A stretch of 64,000 nucleotides of DNA, taken from positions 62,001-126,000 of the forward strand of contig JBGAQH010000002.1 of assembly GCA_044220875.1 (NCBI GenBank). The letters are read 5' to 3'. A model generated the notes under the pieces. That model ran no database searches and was not told the DNA's origin. It worked only from the letters and a program-made list of their open reading frames with translations. The position numbers were made by a program, and so were the translations under genes. Positions 18,901 through 28,078 of the stretch are shown in pieces (the first letter of the stretch is position 1; every line of letters begins with the position of its first letter). The stretch is from JAEUIT01 sp044220875. GTDB taxonomy: Bacteria > Planctomycetota > Phycisphaerae > Phycisphaerales > SM1A02.

Positions 18901-19216
18901 GCTGCGCCTCGAAGACCGTTCCCATGCCCCCGTCCGCGATGTGGGCGAGGATCCTGTAGGGGCCGATCGTGCTACCGATGATCGACGCGCAGGGGTCGAG
19001 CCGGGCAACGTCCGGAGCGGCGGGCTCGGGCGTCGCCTCGGGCGGATCGAGCCAATCGCCGGTGCGGGTGCGATCTCGAAGAATCCCGTCGACGCGTGAG
19101 CGAAGCGCCTCGTCGTCCGCGCACGCCTCGGCGACGTACCGCGCGACCTCATCGCCCGGAAGGCCGAGAGCGTGCCGCACGATCTCCGAGACTCTCGAAT
19201 CCGGCACCCGGTCCAT
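15902..19216 (-). CDS. Membrane Ser/Thr protein kinase with beta-propeller-like C-terminal region
   Basis: This protein of about 1104 residues has an N-terminal helical segment and then a kinase domain: IADGGMGTVF glycine loop, VALKIM lysine, HRDLKPSN catalytic loop, DFG and a GYMSPEQ activation segment. A transmembrane helix (LILGAVGVLLALVVGLGVAAW) precedes a long extracytoplasmic region with degenerate WD40-like blades (FSPDGRHLLVSR, WSPDGRRIAVTGG, VTPDGTRLLVAGDGSG, VRVFDTE). The architecture parallels the kinase at 8939-12244, but no sigma gene is adjacent. The start could also be 19261; 19216 is chosen because it gives a conserved helical N terminus. It is flanked by the propeller gene and that gene's decayed copy. 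Confidence 0.9.
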   Translation of the reverse strand: MDRVPDSRVSEIVRHALGLPGDEVARYVAEACADDEALRSRVDGILRDRTRTGDWLDPPEATPEPAAPDVARLDPCASIIGSTIGPYRILAHIADGGMGTVFEAQQESPARRVALKIMHASFVSAAASARFRYEAEALARLTHPGIAQVFDAGTHRGPTGFVSYYTMELISGGRSVLEQARTLGRRARLELFLLLCDAVAHAHRRGVIHRDLKPSNVLVTPEGHLKVLDFGIAKLIERPDAEATFRTQTGQMLGTPGYMSPEQARGDPSGVDVRSDVFSMGVMLYEMLTDHQPFATDSASPFEIARAVAERDPIPARAFDHALRGDLENILSRALEKDREHRYQSVDALAHDVRAFLTDRPVAARPPSAAYAFRKFAARNRALILGAVGVLLALVVGLGVAAWQAVVATAARERSDRFAAISRLREYTAKIQAAAGSLELNDGAAARLHLDATPTDLRGWEWRYLHSQLDLASSAFAMPNGVDAATTGIAVSRDGRHALVCYENRAIALHEVRSGRVVTQWDEKGGEEAPNFNRPTFSPDGRHLLVSRQYGATFEIRDAGTLAVERTVTGIAFEALGGGWSPDGRRIAVTGGSPRTSEKSPARLMVIDVETGKHVCDDVLSSEARFDNPCFLADGEHVLCTLGSSPVIVDLHDGSMRRLPVGMPSADGAGLFAAPSGSRFALVSNAGAQIFELPEGRSYAMLGRNRPEAMCFGPDSSSLYVAAGDSVERWELATGKRSLSLRCSTGIRAFAVTPDGTRLLVAGDGSGVRVFDTELPGAGYLNIPARDSATPSPDFSTIAYSSPDASHANDGRVFFRDTATGTRLSSAALGGSWPPTGGLLWSPDRAWLLRVQPHVGLGLLRLSDQSEHHMESDRGWDRCEFLPDGTHLLACRTGGLDILTLPGLEVEREIPLRCPPADGHRLAAMFADGRIVVRHSEPGKSATVAVLDWPSAREVARWECRDLLEAFSASANLVAAGADLDGDGTRGEVRLYDLLSGRLLARSPSLPSRPRALLLDAEHGRVYAGLFDRSVVVLGIATLPQDRDPTLVEILTLHTDTSWIENLFLSEDGMRLMATTVYPSNRALIWDARPMKERVERSAAGPNE

Positions 19217-19392
19217 GGAGGCCCCCCGCGACGCGCACGCCGGTCCGCGATGACGCTCCATCAGGCGAGGAGACGCCTTGCGGTCGTTGAGGATACCACG
19301 CGGATCGCGGACGCCGTCTGCATTCGCAACTACACGTCATCACTGCCCCTCCGCCGCATCGCCATGTGCGCCGGCGCCATTGCCCAGCGCGG

Positions 19393-21030
19393 TCACGACG
19401 GACACGCGCCCCACGCGCCCAGCATCTGGGCCAGATCCGATCCATCCACCGCTCCGCTCGCGTCGACGTCGCCCGGGCCGCTCGCTCCCCACTGGCCAAG
19501 CAGGACGGCAAGATCGGCGCCGTCCACCTGACCGTCTGCGTTCAGGTCGGAGGCGCAGGCCGAGGCGGTGACGACGAAGGGGACCGGATCCGAGGCGATG
19601 CCATTGGCGACGACGCTGAGCGAATACGTGCCCGGCGCGATCGAGGGCGGCAGCGCCATCCTGGTCGTCGTCGGCAGCGCTCCGGTGGCGACGCCGGTGC
19701 TGTTCCAGCTGAAGGTCCTTGCGTATCGCACCTGGCTTCCGTCGGCCGAGGTGAGGCGGGCAAGCGGGTAGTTCGTGTTCATCTGCCAGTCGTCGCCGTA
19801 CGAAGCGCCCTCGGAGATCCCGTTGAATCCCGTGCCGCTGAGGAGGTAGGTCGACGCGGCGAGCTTGGCCACGCCCGTGAGCGCCGGCTTGCCGACCGCG
19901 AGCGGAGCGCCGTCCGGAACGTATGCGAAATAGGTCGGCGAGCCCTGCTGCGCACAGAGAATGCTGCCGTCCGGCAGGGCGAGGAAGCAGAAGACAAACG
20001 ACGGCGCGTCGACGGAGGAGCCGCCTCCCGGCGCGGCGATCGGCGTGAAGGAATTGCCGAGCGGGTCGAAGACCCAGAAGGACGTCGGGCTCGGAAAGTG
20101 GTCGGCCGGCGTCGGCGCGGGCGAGAGGGCGCAGAGCACCTTGCCGTCAACCAGCATCGCTACCGGCGCATCCGGCGCGCCGCTGCCGTTGGGCAGGGCC
20201 GGACCGGCGCTCCAGAAGCTGAGCGAGCCGTTGACGCTGGGCTGGAAGAAGGCGGTGGTGCCGAGCGAACCGATGAAGAGCGCCCGGCCGTCGGGGAGGC
20301 GCACGGCGCCGCCGGTCTCGAGTCCCCACGGGTCGTAGAGCGCCACGATGGTGTCGCCCGAGTTCTTCCACGCGTTGATCGAGTGGATGTAGCGCTCGGA
20401 GGAGGTGTCGCCGCGGTCGACAAAGAGGATGCTGTCGTCGGCGAGCTTGACCCACACCGACTCGTTGTGGATCCCAAGCGAGCTCGGGCCGTTGACGTAG
20501 GTGTTCGCGACCGGATCGTAGATGACCGTCTTCTTGAGGTTCCCGGTGACGAGGGCCTGCAGCACGCGGCCGTCCCGGAGCATCTCCGAGTTCGCGTCGC
20601 TCAGCGTGCCGCCCGGATCGGCGGCGAAGGCCCAGCTGTTCGTGACCGGGTCGTAGACCTCGGCCTTCGACTTGCCGGTGCCGTACTCGCCTCCGGCCAC
20701 GTAGACGCGGCCGTCCATGAGCACCTGCGAGGAGAAGTACTCCCGCGTGTTCGGCATCGGGGCGATGTCGCTCCACGTGCCGTTGACGTAGCTCCCGTGC
20801 GAGTCCGGCGTGAGCCTGTGCCAGACGTCGCCGATGCCGTCGCCGTCGACCGCGTCACCTAACACCATGACCGAGCCGTCGGAGAGCAGGAGCGCAACGC
20901 CGGAGTTCACGGCGGGCGCGTCGTGCGCGACGACGCTCCACGTGCCGGCGCCCGCGGCGCCGGATCCCCCGACGAGGAGCGCGAGCGAGGGAATCACAGG
21001 ACCGAAGCGGCGGCGCAGACGTGAAGGCAT
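19393..21030 (-). CDS. Secreted galactose-oxidase-like/kelch propeller with C-terminal dockerin-like pair
   Basis: The 545-residue product has a signal peptide (PVIPSLALLVGGSGAAGAG). Kelch-like blades follow: LLLSDGSVMVLGD, VLMDGRVYVAGGEYG, RLPDGRALFIGSLG and ALPDGSILCAQQG. A C-terminal domain (NTNYPLARLTSADG...VATGALPTTTRMALP) matches the DUF1929 Ig-like domain of galactose-oxidase-type proteins. The last 55 residues carry DLNADGQVDGADLAVLLGQWG and DVDASGAVDGSDL...LLGAWG-type loops. I could not confirm the copper ligands or Cys-Tyr cofactor of true galactose oxidase, so the activity is uncertain. A truncated paralogue lies about 3.5 kb away, beyond the kinase gene. Confidence 0.85.
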   Translation of the reverse strand: MPSRLRRRFGPVIPSLALLVGGSGAAGAGTWSVVAHDAPAVNSGVALLLSDGSVMVLGDAVDGDGIGDVWHRLTPDSHGSYVNGTWSDIAPMPNTREYFSSQVLMDGRVYVAGGEYGTGKSKAEVYDPVTNSWAFAADPGGTLSDANSEMLRDGRVLQALVTGNLKKTVIYDPVANTYVNGPSSLGIHNESVWVKLADDSILFVDRGDTSSERYIHSINAWKNSGDTIVALYDPWGLETGGAVRLPDGRALFIGSLGTTAFFQPSVNGSLSFWSAGPALPNGSGAPDAPVAMLVDGKVLCALSPAPTPADHFPSPTSFWVFDPLGNSFTPIAAPGGGSSVDAPSFVFCFLALPDGSILCAQQGSPTYFAYVPDGAPLAVGKPALTGVAKLAASTYLLSGTGFNGISEGASYGDDWQMNTNYPLARLTSADGSQVRYARTFSWNSTGVATGALPTTTRMALPPSIAPGTYSLSVVANGIASDPVPFVVTASACASDLNADGQVDGADLAVLLGQWGASGPGDVDASGAVDGSDLAQMLGAWGACPS

Positions 21031-21212
21031 GGTCCGCCGAGCGTAGGGGAACGCCTCCGGCGGAACAAGCGTCGCCTGCGCCGCGCACGCATCGACTTCG
21101 TGCGGAAGGTCCCAGAGGTGCGCATCCGCCGACTCGGGGCGCGAGTCTGGGGCACTCTCCCTCGCATCGGAACCTGATCGGCGCTCCTCGCCGCACCCGG
21201 AGCGTGCGCCGG

Positions 21213-23225
21213 CTACAGCGACTGCCCCCACCGATCAAAGAGCATCAGGAGGTCGGCGGAACCGACGACGCCGTCGCGATTGAGATCCTCGTATCCGCCG
21301 GCGGTGCTTCCCCACGCCGAGAGCAGGAAGGTGAGATCGGCGCCGTCGACGGAGCCGCTGAGGTCGAAGTCGCCGAACGCGCGCTGGCAGGCGTCGGGCA
21401 CGCCGCTGGCATCGAGGTCCTCGGCGAATCCGGACTGCGTGGCTAACGCGTCGTCCACCTCGTCGCCGTCGCAGTCGCCGTGGAACTGGCCGACATCACG
21501 GATCGCGAAGACGGACTGCGGACCGGCCTTGAGCGCGACGACCGTGTCCAGCGCCGGCGTGCCGCCGGTGAGTCCGTCCGAGACGCCCCACACCCGCACC
21601 TCGCCGTTCTGCTGGAGCGCAGCGGTGAACTCGCGGCCGGCCGCCACGGCCTTGCAGGGCAGCAGGTTCGCCGGCACGTTGCACTGTCCCTTGTTGTTCC
21701 GCCCCCAGCAGGCGACCTGGCCGTTGGCCTTCAGGGCCACGCTGTGAAACTCGCCGGCCGCGACCTCGAGGCAGGGGCCGAGCGTCTGCGGCACCGCACA
21801 CTGCTGATACTGGTTCCTGCCCCAGCAGACGACCGTGCCGTCGGCCCGCAGCGCGACCGTGTGGTCGATTCTCGACGCGACGCGCCGGAGCGACGTCGCG
21901 GTCTGCGGCGGAGTGCACTGTCCGTATTGGTTCGCTCCCCAGCAGTGCGGTACGCCGTTGACGTCCACCGCGACGGAGAAGAGCTGGCCGGCGGCGATGC
22001 GCTCGATCGGCGGAAGTCCCGCGGGCGGCTGATCGGCGTTGCCCCAGAGCGAGAGGGTGCGGTTCGCGCGAAGGGCGAGGCCATGCGTCACGCCAACGGC
22101 GACGCGCACGTGCGTTCCCTGCGGCAGGCCCGTCGCGATCGGGGACTCCGGCCACATTCCCCAGAAGGCCAGCGTGCCGTCGGTCCGAAGCGCGACGACG
22201 TCGTCGGTGTAGTACTCGCCCGCGCCGACGGTGAGGGCTGGCCCGAAGTTCGGTGGCGGCACAAGCGGACCGGCGCTTCCCCAGCGCACGACGGTTCCGT
22301 CGGCGAGGACCGCCCTCGAATACCCCTGCCCGCCGCTCACCGCAACGACGTTCGTGAGGCCCGCGGGGACCGTGCATGCGCCATTGGCGTTGTCCCCCCA
22401 ACACACCACCGTCCCGTCGGTGCGAAGCGCGATGGTGTGGAAGGCCCCCGTCGCGACGTCCGTGCATGTCCCGAGGCCGGCCGGCACGTCGCACTGCCCG
22501 TACATGTTGTTGCCCCAACAGGCCACGGTTCCTGCGGCGCGAATGGCCGCGGCATGGAACTGCGACGACGTGATGAAGGTACAGGGTCCCACCGACGCCG
22601 GCACGGTCGCGACGCCGCCGCTCGAGCCCCAGCCGACGACCGTGCCGTTCGCCTTGAGCGCCAACGAGAAGTCGGCACCGGCGGCAATCGCCGTGCAGGT
22701 CCCGAGCCCGGCGGGTATCGATATCTGCCCGACCGCATTGCCCCCCCACGCCTTCACCGTGCCGTTGGCGCGAAGGGCAAGCGTGTGTTCGCCTCCTGCC
22801 GCCACCGCCGTGCACACCTCGCTCGGCGTGGGCACGTTGCACTGGCCGTACAGGTTGTATCCCCACGCGAAGACCTTTCCGTCGACGGAGAGGGCGACGG
22901 TGTGGAGCGGACTCGCCGCGATCTTCTGCATCGCCGGCAGCGCGGCCGGCACCCACATCTGCCGCACCGCGGAATCGCCCCAACCGCTGATCGTCCCGTC
23001 AGGGCGCACCTGCCACTCGGTGGTGGTGCCGGCCACGGAACCGCGGGCCGGGATGACAAGACCGACCGAGTCGGTGCGATAGAGGCCGACACCGCCCCAC
23101 GCGTGCACGCTCTGGGCGTGTGCCTGACCGTCGAGGAATCCCGACGCGCCGGCGATTCCGACAGCAATGGCGAGCGCTTGCGTTGTGACGCGGCTGAAGT
23201 TCGTCGATCGGCTCAACGGTGACAT
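21213..23225 (-). CDS. Secreted RCC1-repeat protein with C-terminal dockerin-like pair
   Basis: The 670-residue product has a signal peptide ending GQAHAQ. A long run of RCC1-like repeats (about 11-13) follows, built on ALRxNGTVxxWGxNxxGQCxVP with variants such as ALKANGQVACWGRN and ALRADGTVVCWGRN. It should fold into one or two seven-bladed propellers. Near the C terminus are a DxDxDE-type segment (GDCDGDEVDDAL) and two EF-hand-like loops with LLSAWG and LFDRWG endings. The second lacks the usual LLGxWG wording. No catalytic motif is evident. Like its neighbours, it looks like a surface-displayed binding protein. Confidence 0.88.
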   Translation of the reverse strand: MSPLSRSTNFSRVTTQALAIAVGIAGASGFLDGQAHAQSVHAWGGVGLYRTDSVGLVIPARGSVAGTTTEWQVRPDGTISGWGDSAVRQMWVPAALPAMQKIAASPLHTVALSVDGKVFAWGYNLYGQCNVPTPSEVCTAVAAGGEHTLALRANGTVKAWGGNAVGQISIPAGLGTCTAIAAGADFSLALKANGTVVGWGSSGGVATVPASVGPCTFITSSQFHAAAIRAAGTVACWGNNMYGQCDVPAGLGTCTDVATGAFHTIALRTDGTVVCWGDNANGACTVPAGLTNVVAVSGGQGYSRAVLADGTVVRWGSAGPLVPPPNFGPALTVGAGEYYTDDVVALRTDGTLAFWGMWPESPIATGLPQGTHVRVAVGVTHGLALRANRTLSLWGNADQPPAGLPPIERIAAGQLFSVAVDVNGVPHCWGANQYGQCTPPQTATSLRRVASRIDHTVALRADGTVVCWGRNQYQQCAVPQTLGPCLEVAAGEFHSVALKANGQVACWGRNNKGQCNVPANLLPCKAVAAGREFTAALQQNGEVRVWGVSDGLTGGTPALDTVVALKAGPQSVFAIRDVGQFHGDCDGDEVDDALATQSGFAEDLDASGVPDACQRAFGDFDLSGSVDGADLTFLLSAWGSTAGGYEDLNRDGVVGSADLLMLFDRWGQSL

Positions 23226-23393
23226 CGGTGGTGCGACTCCGAGGTGTGAGGTTCCCGCCGGATGACGGGCGTCGGCCAGTCTACAGAACCGATCGCGGCG
23301 CACCGCCGCCGAAATCCGGCAGTTCTGGGAAAGTCCCGCTCGGCGGTCGCGCCGCATGCGACGCGGCCGGGCGCGCCGCCGCGGGGACGCGGA

Positions 23394-23407
23394 CGGGGAC
23401 GTCCCCG
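23394..23407. promoter_or_regulatory. 14-bp palindrome upstream of the glycosidase-like gene
   Basis: CGGGGACGTCCCCG is a perfect palindrome 53 bases before the start at 23461. It could be an operator for the divergent pair (23225 minus, 23461 plus), but in DNA this GC-rich it may be chance. Confidence 0.25.
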
Positions 23408-23460
23408 GCGTGACCGTCCTGTTAGGCTCGGACGAACCCCTCAGCGGAGCGATCGCGGTC

Positions 23461-25656
23461 ATGCCCACACGTCTCACGTCCCTCGCTCTCGCCGCCTCGC
23501 TCGTCGTCGCGCGCGTCTCGGAGGCCGCCGACGGGGACTGGCTCGTCGACGGCGCGCCCTATGTCGCCAACGTGACCGTTTCGGCAAGCAAGCAGCGCGT
23601 CGATCTCGCGAACGGCCTCCTTCACCGCTCGATCACGCTTTCGCCCAATGCGGCGACGGTGGCGTTCGACAACCTGATGACCGGACAGTCCGAGCTGCGC
23701 AGCGTGCGGCCGGAGGCCACGATCACCATCGACGGCGTCGCCTATCCGATCGGCGGATTGGAGGGCCAACCGCTGCACAACTACCTGCGCCCGGAGTGGG
23801 TCGACCGCATGACGCCGATCGCCGGGTCCTTTCGCGCGGTCGGCCATCGCGTCGGACGAACGGCGGAACGATTTCCCTGGCGCCCCCGCGCCGCGTGGCT
23901 GAGCCGTCCCGCGCCGTGGCCGGCGCCGGGCGTCTCGCTTGCCATCGACTTCCGCGCGCCGGAGGGAGGGCCGCGGGGAGCCCTGGTGACGGTCCACTAC
24001 GAGCTCTACGACGCGATGCCGCTCCTCGCGAAGTGGATTTCGGTCACCAACGAGGGGACCGCGCCGCTCACGCTCGACGCGTTTCGCTCGGAGATCCTCG
24101 CGTGGGTCGAGCCCGCCTCGATGGTCGGCGGCAGCCGAGAGGACTTCGCCGCCGCGCCGCGCTCGATCCATGTCGAGAGCGAGTACTCCTTCGGCGGTTC
24201 GATGGACTCGGCCAGCAGCGCCCCCGGCGTGCATTGGGTCGACGATCCGCTCTACGGGACGCAGGTCCACTACGACCGTCACACCCCCTGCCTCCTCGAG
24301 TGCGGGCCAACCGTCGGTCCCGGCGCGACGATCGCGCCGGGCGATCGGTTCGAGTCGCCCAGGGTCTTCGAGCTGCTCTTCGATTCGACCGACCGCGAGC
24401 GACGGGGTCTCGCGCAGCGGCGCATGTACCGGGCGATCGCGCCGTGGAGCCAGGAGAACCCGCTCATCTTCCACGCCGGCTCGGCGGAGCCCGAGGCGGT
24501 CCGCAACGCGATCGATCAGGCGGCCGAGGTCGGTTTCGAGATGGTCATCATGACCTTCGGCAGCGGTTTCGATATCGAACGCCGCGACGCGGCCACGATC
24601 GCCCGGTGGAAGGAGCTCGCCGACTACGCCCATGCGAAGGGCATCGCCCTCGGCGGCTACTCGCTGCTCGCGAGCCGTTCGATCGATGACGCGAACGACG
24701 TCGTGAATCCCGCGACCGGCCATCGCGGCGGCTTCGCCGTCTTCGGCAACTCGCCGTGCATCGGCTCGCCCTGGGGAGAGCAATACTTCGCGACGCTCAC
24801 GACGGCGTTCGAGGCCACGGGGCTCGATGTCCTCGAACACGACGGCAGCTATCCCGGCGACGTCTGCGCATCGACCTCGCACCCCGGTCACCGCGGCCTC
24901 GCCGATTCGCAGTGGACGCAGTGGCGGACGATCACGAACTTCTACCGATGGTGTCGCTCGCGCGGCATCTACCTCAACGTCCCCGATTGGTACTACCTCA
25001 GCGGCGCGAGCAAGTGCGCCATGGGCTACCGCGAGACGAACTGGTCGCTGCCGCGCGCCGAGCAGGAGATCATCGAGCGGCAGAACATCTTCGACGGGAC
25101 CTGGTCAAAGACGCCGAGCATGGGCTGGATGTTCGTGCCCCTGATGCAGTACCACGGCGGCGGCGCGGAGGCCACGATCGAGCCGCTCGACGCGCACCGC
25201 GACCACTATCGCCAGCGCCTCGACAACCTCCTCTCCGCCGGTGTGCAGGCGTGCTATCGCGGCCCGCGGCTCTTCGACACCCCGGCCACGCGCGATCTCG
25301 TCCGCGAGCGCGTCGCGTGGTTCAGGTCCCACCGCCGCATCCTGGAGTCGGACATCGTGCACGGCCGGCGCCCCGACGGCCGTGACATCGACTGGTTCGT
25401 CCATGTCGATCCCGACGCGACGTCGGGACCGAACGCGGAGCGGGCCATGCTCGTCGTGCACAATCCCACCGCGGCGCCGATCGAGCGCGACCTGCCGATC
25501 AGCCTCTGGTACGCGGGACTTCGCGACTCCTCGCGGGTCACCGGATCGGACGGCCGCGAGTCCCCCTGCGCGATCGACGCCACCGGCCGCGCCGTCGTGC
25601 ACATTCGCGTGCCGGCGCACGGCATGGCCTGGTATTCGTTCCGGAAGGCGACGTAG
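23461..25656 (+). CDS. Secreted glycoside hydrolase-like protein, alpha-galactosidase type suspected
   Basis: The 731-residue protein has a signal peptide ending SEAADG. The first 290 residues look like a beta-sandwich with NLMTGQSE and a long strand series, as at the N terminus of GH36-type enzymes. A probable TIM barrel follows: GFEMVIMTFGSG, HAKGIALGGYSLLASRS, GLDVLEHDGSYPGD with Asp461, then GIYLNVPDWYYLSG. A C-terminal beta domain ends MAWYSFRK. The acidic EHD at a strand end is a candidate nucleophile position for the GH-D clan, but the classical KWD motif is absent. Family and substrate are uncertain; an export role in polysaccharide use is inferred. Confidence 0.6.
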   Translation: MPTRLTSLALAASLVVARVSEAADGDWLVDGAPYVANVTVSASKQRVDLANGLLHRSITLSPNAATVAFDNLMTGQSELRSVRPEATITIDGVAYPIGGLEGQPLHNYLRPEWVDRMTPIAGSFRAVGHRVGRTAERFPWRPRAAWLSRPAPWPAPGVSLAIDFRAPEGGPRGALVTVHYELYDAMPLLAKWISVTNEGTAPLTLDAFRSEILAWVEPASMVGGSREDFAAAPRSIHVESEYSFGGSMDSASSAPGVHWVDDPLYGTQVHYDRHTPCLLECGPTVGPGATIAPGDRFESPRVFELLFDSTDRERRGLAQRRMYRAIAPWSQENPLIFHAGSAEPEAVRNAIDQAAEVGFEMVIMTFGSGFDIERRDAATIARWKELADYAHAKGIALGGYSLLASRSIDDANDVVNPATGHRGGFAVFGNSPCIGSPWGEQYFATLTTAFEATGLDVLEHDGSYPGDVCASTSHPGHRGLADSQWTQWRTITNFYRWCRSRGIYLNVPDWYYLSGASKCAMGYRETNWSLPRAEQEIIERQNIFDGTWSKTPSMGWMFVPLMQYHGGGAEATIEPLDAHRDHYRQRLDNLLSAGVQACYRGPRLFDTPATRDLVRERVAWFRSHRRILESDIVHGRRPDGRDIDWFVHVDPDATSGPNAERAMLVVHNPTAAPIERDLPISLWYAGLRDSSRVTGSDGRESPCAIDATGRAVVHIRVPAHGMAWYSFRKAT

Positions 25657-25981
25657 GGCCGGCACTCCGCGGCATCGACGTCGATGAGCACGCGCCGCGT
25701 GAGCGTTCTCTCATGATGAATCCTTGAACACGTTGCACCAACATTCGAGCATCACGATTGGCATCTCTCGATAGCGTTTGCATGCATCGTGACGTTGCCC
25801 GGTGGAACACGCATCGCACGCAGCGCGCGGCGAAGGCATCGGCTGTCCGTCATGTCGAACGATCCGGCGCTCCAAGAGTTCTCCTTGCGTAGTTTGCCTC
25901 AAGGCCACTACGAACGGCGTCGACACTTGAACATCGGCCCAGTCGCACGGCGCGCGAGCCGAACACAACTTGGATCGCGCT
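25657..25981. other. 325-base leader upstream of the orphan chemoreceptor
   Basis: This gap contains a locally AT-richer patch (about 25715-25800) that probably holds the promoter of the receptor gene. TTGGCA, 17 bases, then CATGCA (about 25757-25785) is a weak sigma70-like candidate. No gene was recognised. Confidence 0.3.
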
Positions 25982-28051
25982 ATGCAGACGAGCGACTACC
26001 CCGCGGCGGCCCGCGCGCCCTCCGTGTCCAATGGAACGGCGCCATGGCGTTCGCACTGGCCCCTCACCTCGATGATGTGTCTGGGGGTCGGCGTTCTCAC
26101 GGGCCTGGCGCTGATGGCCCTCGAATCCCGTCACGCCAACGCCGTGAGCGCGGCGCGGGAGATCTACCGGGCCGAATCCGCCCGCGACGCCTCGATCGCG
26201 CGCGACCATCTGGAGCGGACGATCGGAAGCATCTACAAGGGACTGACGATCATCTCCGCGATCCCAAGCGTCCGCGCGATCGGCGAGGATGTCGCCCGCT
26301 TCGAGGCCGAGGGCCACGGAACCGTCCAGGGCGTCTACAACGTCACCGGCTCGGAGGTCAGTCTCTCCGAGGTCTACATCGTTCCCCGAGACATCGATGC
26401 CGACGCGGCGCCGGATGGCGGCGTGCACACCGCGCCCTACGTGACCTTTGACGAGCTCATCGCCGACCCCGCCTCCGGCGCGGCCCATGCGGCCAGCGCC
26501 GCGACGAGCGAGGGGAGCGAGTCCGGCGCGCGGGAGGAGCTTGAGGAAACGGAGATCTACGAGTACCGGCTCATGCGGGCCCAGCTCGGCGAGTTCGCCC
26601 GCGCCTATCCGACCATCGCCTCGATCAATCCCAGCGCGCCGCCGATGATGAGCGGTCCGGAAGTGATCACGTGCGACAACTCGCGGATCCGCATGGAGGA
26701 CCGGCGCGACGCGGACCGATCCGGCTCGGTGTTCTCCGTGCCGCTCTACGGCCTCAAGGGCGAGCTCACCGGATGCGTCTCCGGGGTGATCCTCTCCAAC
26801 GCCCTCCGCGACCTGCTTCCCTCCGGCGACTACGCGATTCTCCCTCCCGCGGGAAAGGCCCTTCTTCCCGCCGCGCAGGGCCAGGCCTCGCAGTCGCTCG
26901 AGAGCATTGCCCAGGGCCACGCCGACGAGCGGCTGGTTCACTCCGACGTCATGCCGATTCCCGTCACGGACCTGGCCGGCGAATGGCGGCTCTGGGTCGG
27001 CCGCTCGGAGTCCTCGTTCGCCGAACGCGCCGACTACCGCGCTGCGCTGGCCTTCCACCGCGGGGCCACCGGCGTCGCGCTCGGCGCGGGAGTCCTCGGC
27101 TGCATGGTGACGATCGCGCTCCGCCGCCAGTCCGCCGGACGTCGCGCCGCCGCCGAGGCGATGCGCGCTCGATTCGCCGAGGAGGAGCGGCAGCACGTCT
27201 CCGGCATCCTCGCCGCCGTCGACGCGGCCGCGTCAGGCGACCTTGCGATCGAGGTGCCGGTGGAAGGCGATGGAGCCGTCGCCCAGCTCGCCGGCGCGTT
27301 CAGGAGCTTCCTCGGAAGCGTGCGAACGACGGTCGCCGAGATCGCGGACACGAGCGACCGACTCAGCACCGCGGCGGGCAACCTCTCCGAGGTCAGCAGG
27401 ACCCTCACTCGACCGGCTGAAGCGAGCGAGGAGAGCCCCGCGCGTCGCGTCGGCGTCGCCGACGTCGCCTCCCACATCGCCGACATCCGCAGCAACGTGA
27501 GCCGCATCTCGAGCGCCGCGTCCTCATCCACCGCAGTCGCGGCCCAGGCGGTGGCGGTGGCCGACCAGACCAGCTCGAGCGTCAGCGAACTGACCAGCGC
27601 GGCATCCGCCGTCTCGGAGCTTCTCTCGCTCATCAGCCAGATCGCCTTCCAGACGAATCTGCTTGCGCTCAACGCCTCGATCGAGGCGGCGCGGGCCGGC
27701 GACGCCGGTCGGGGATTCGCGGTCGTTGCCGGCGAGGTCAAGCGACTGGCCCTTCAGTCGAGCACGACCGTGGGGGACATCGCCCCGAAGATCAGCGCCC
27801 TCCAGCGCGGATGCACGGACGCGACGGCATCGATCTCCGAGATCGGCGCGATCATCCGCCGGATCCACGAGCAGCAGGGCGACATCGCCCGCAACGTGCA
27901 GTGCCAGGCCGAGGTGCTCGACCCCGTCTCGGACGCGGCACACCGTTCGGCGTCGGCGGTCGTGACCGTCGACAGGATCGCCGCCGAGCTGGACGGCGCC
28001 GCACAGGCCATGGCCAGCCTCACCGCCCGCTTTCGCACCGAGCGGGCGTGA
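25982..28051 (+). CDS. Methyl-accepting chemotaxis protein, orphan
   Basis: The 689-residue receptor has a transmembrane helix at about 26-47, an extracytoplasmic sensor of about 310 residues without a recognised fold, and a second membrane helix at about 358-382. A HAMP-like segment follows (GDLAIEVPVEGDGAVAQLAGAF), then the cytoplasmic coiled coil. The hairpin tip reads QTNLLALNASIEAARAGDAG (about 555-575), the canonical CheA/CheW-binding sequence. The helices after the tip are short. There is no C-terminal CheR-binding pentapeptide. It lies about 25 kb from the chemotaxis operon but could signal through it. The ATG at 25982 is chosen over a TTG 12 bases upstream. Confidence 0.9.
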   Translation: MQTSDYPAAARAPSVSNGTAPWRSHWPLTSMMCLGVGVLTGLALMALESRHANAVSAAREIYRAESARDASIARDHLERTIGSIYKGLTIISAIPSVRAIGEDVARFEAEGHGTVQGVYNVTGSEVSLSEVYIVPRDIDADAAPDGGVHTAPYVTFDELIADPASGAAHAASAATSEGSESGAREELEETEIYEYRLMRAQLGEFARAYPTIASINPSAPPMMSGPEVITCDNSRIRMEDRRDADRSGSVFSVPLYGLKGELTGCVSGVILSNALRDLLPSGDYAILPPAGKALLPAAQGQASQSLESIAQGHADERLVHSDVMPIPVTDLAGEWRLWVGRSESSFAERADYRAALAFHRGATGVALGAGVLGCMVTIALRRQSAGRRAAAEAMRARFAEEERQHVSGILAAVDAAASGDLAIEVPVEGDGAVAQLAGAFRSFLGSVRTTVAEIADTSDRLSTAAGNLSEVSRTLTRPAEASEESPARRVGVADVASHIADIRSNVSRISSAASSSTAVAAQAVAVADQTSSSVSELTSAASAVSELLSLISQIAFQTNLLALNASIEAARAGDAGRGFAVVAGEVKRLALQSSTTVGDIAPKISALQRGCTDATASISEIGAIIRRIHEQQGDIARNVQCQAEVLDPVSDAAHRSASAVVTVDRIAAELDGAAQAMASLTARFRTERA

Positions 28052-28078
28052 GGACCGGTCGACGGGCATCGGCGACGC

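Noticed and set aside
25749..25790. Possible sigma54 promoter (TTGGCA...TTGCAT) before the orphan receptor
   Set aside because: The spacing between GG and GC is 12 or 18 bases, not the 10 needed.
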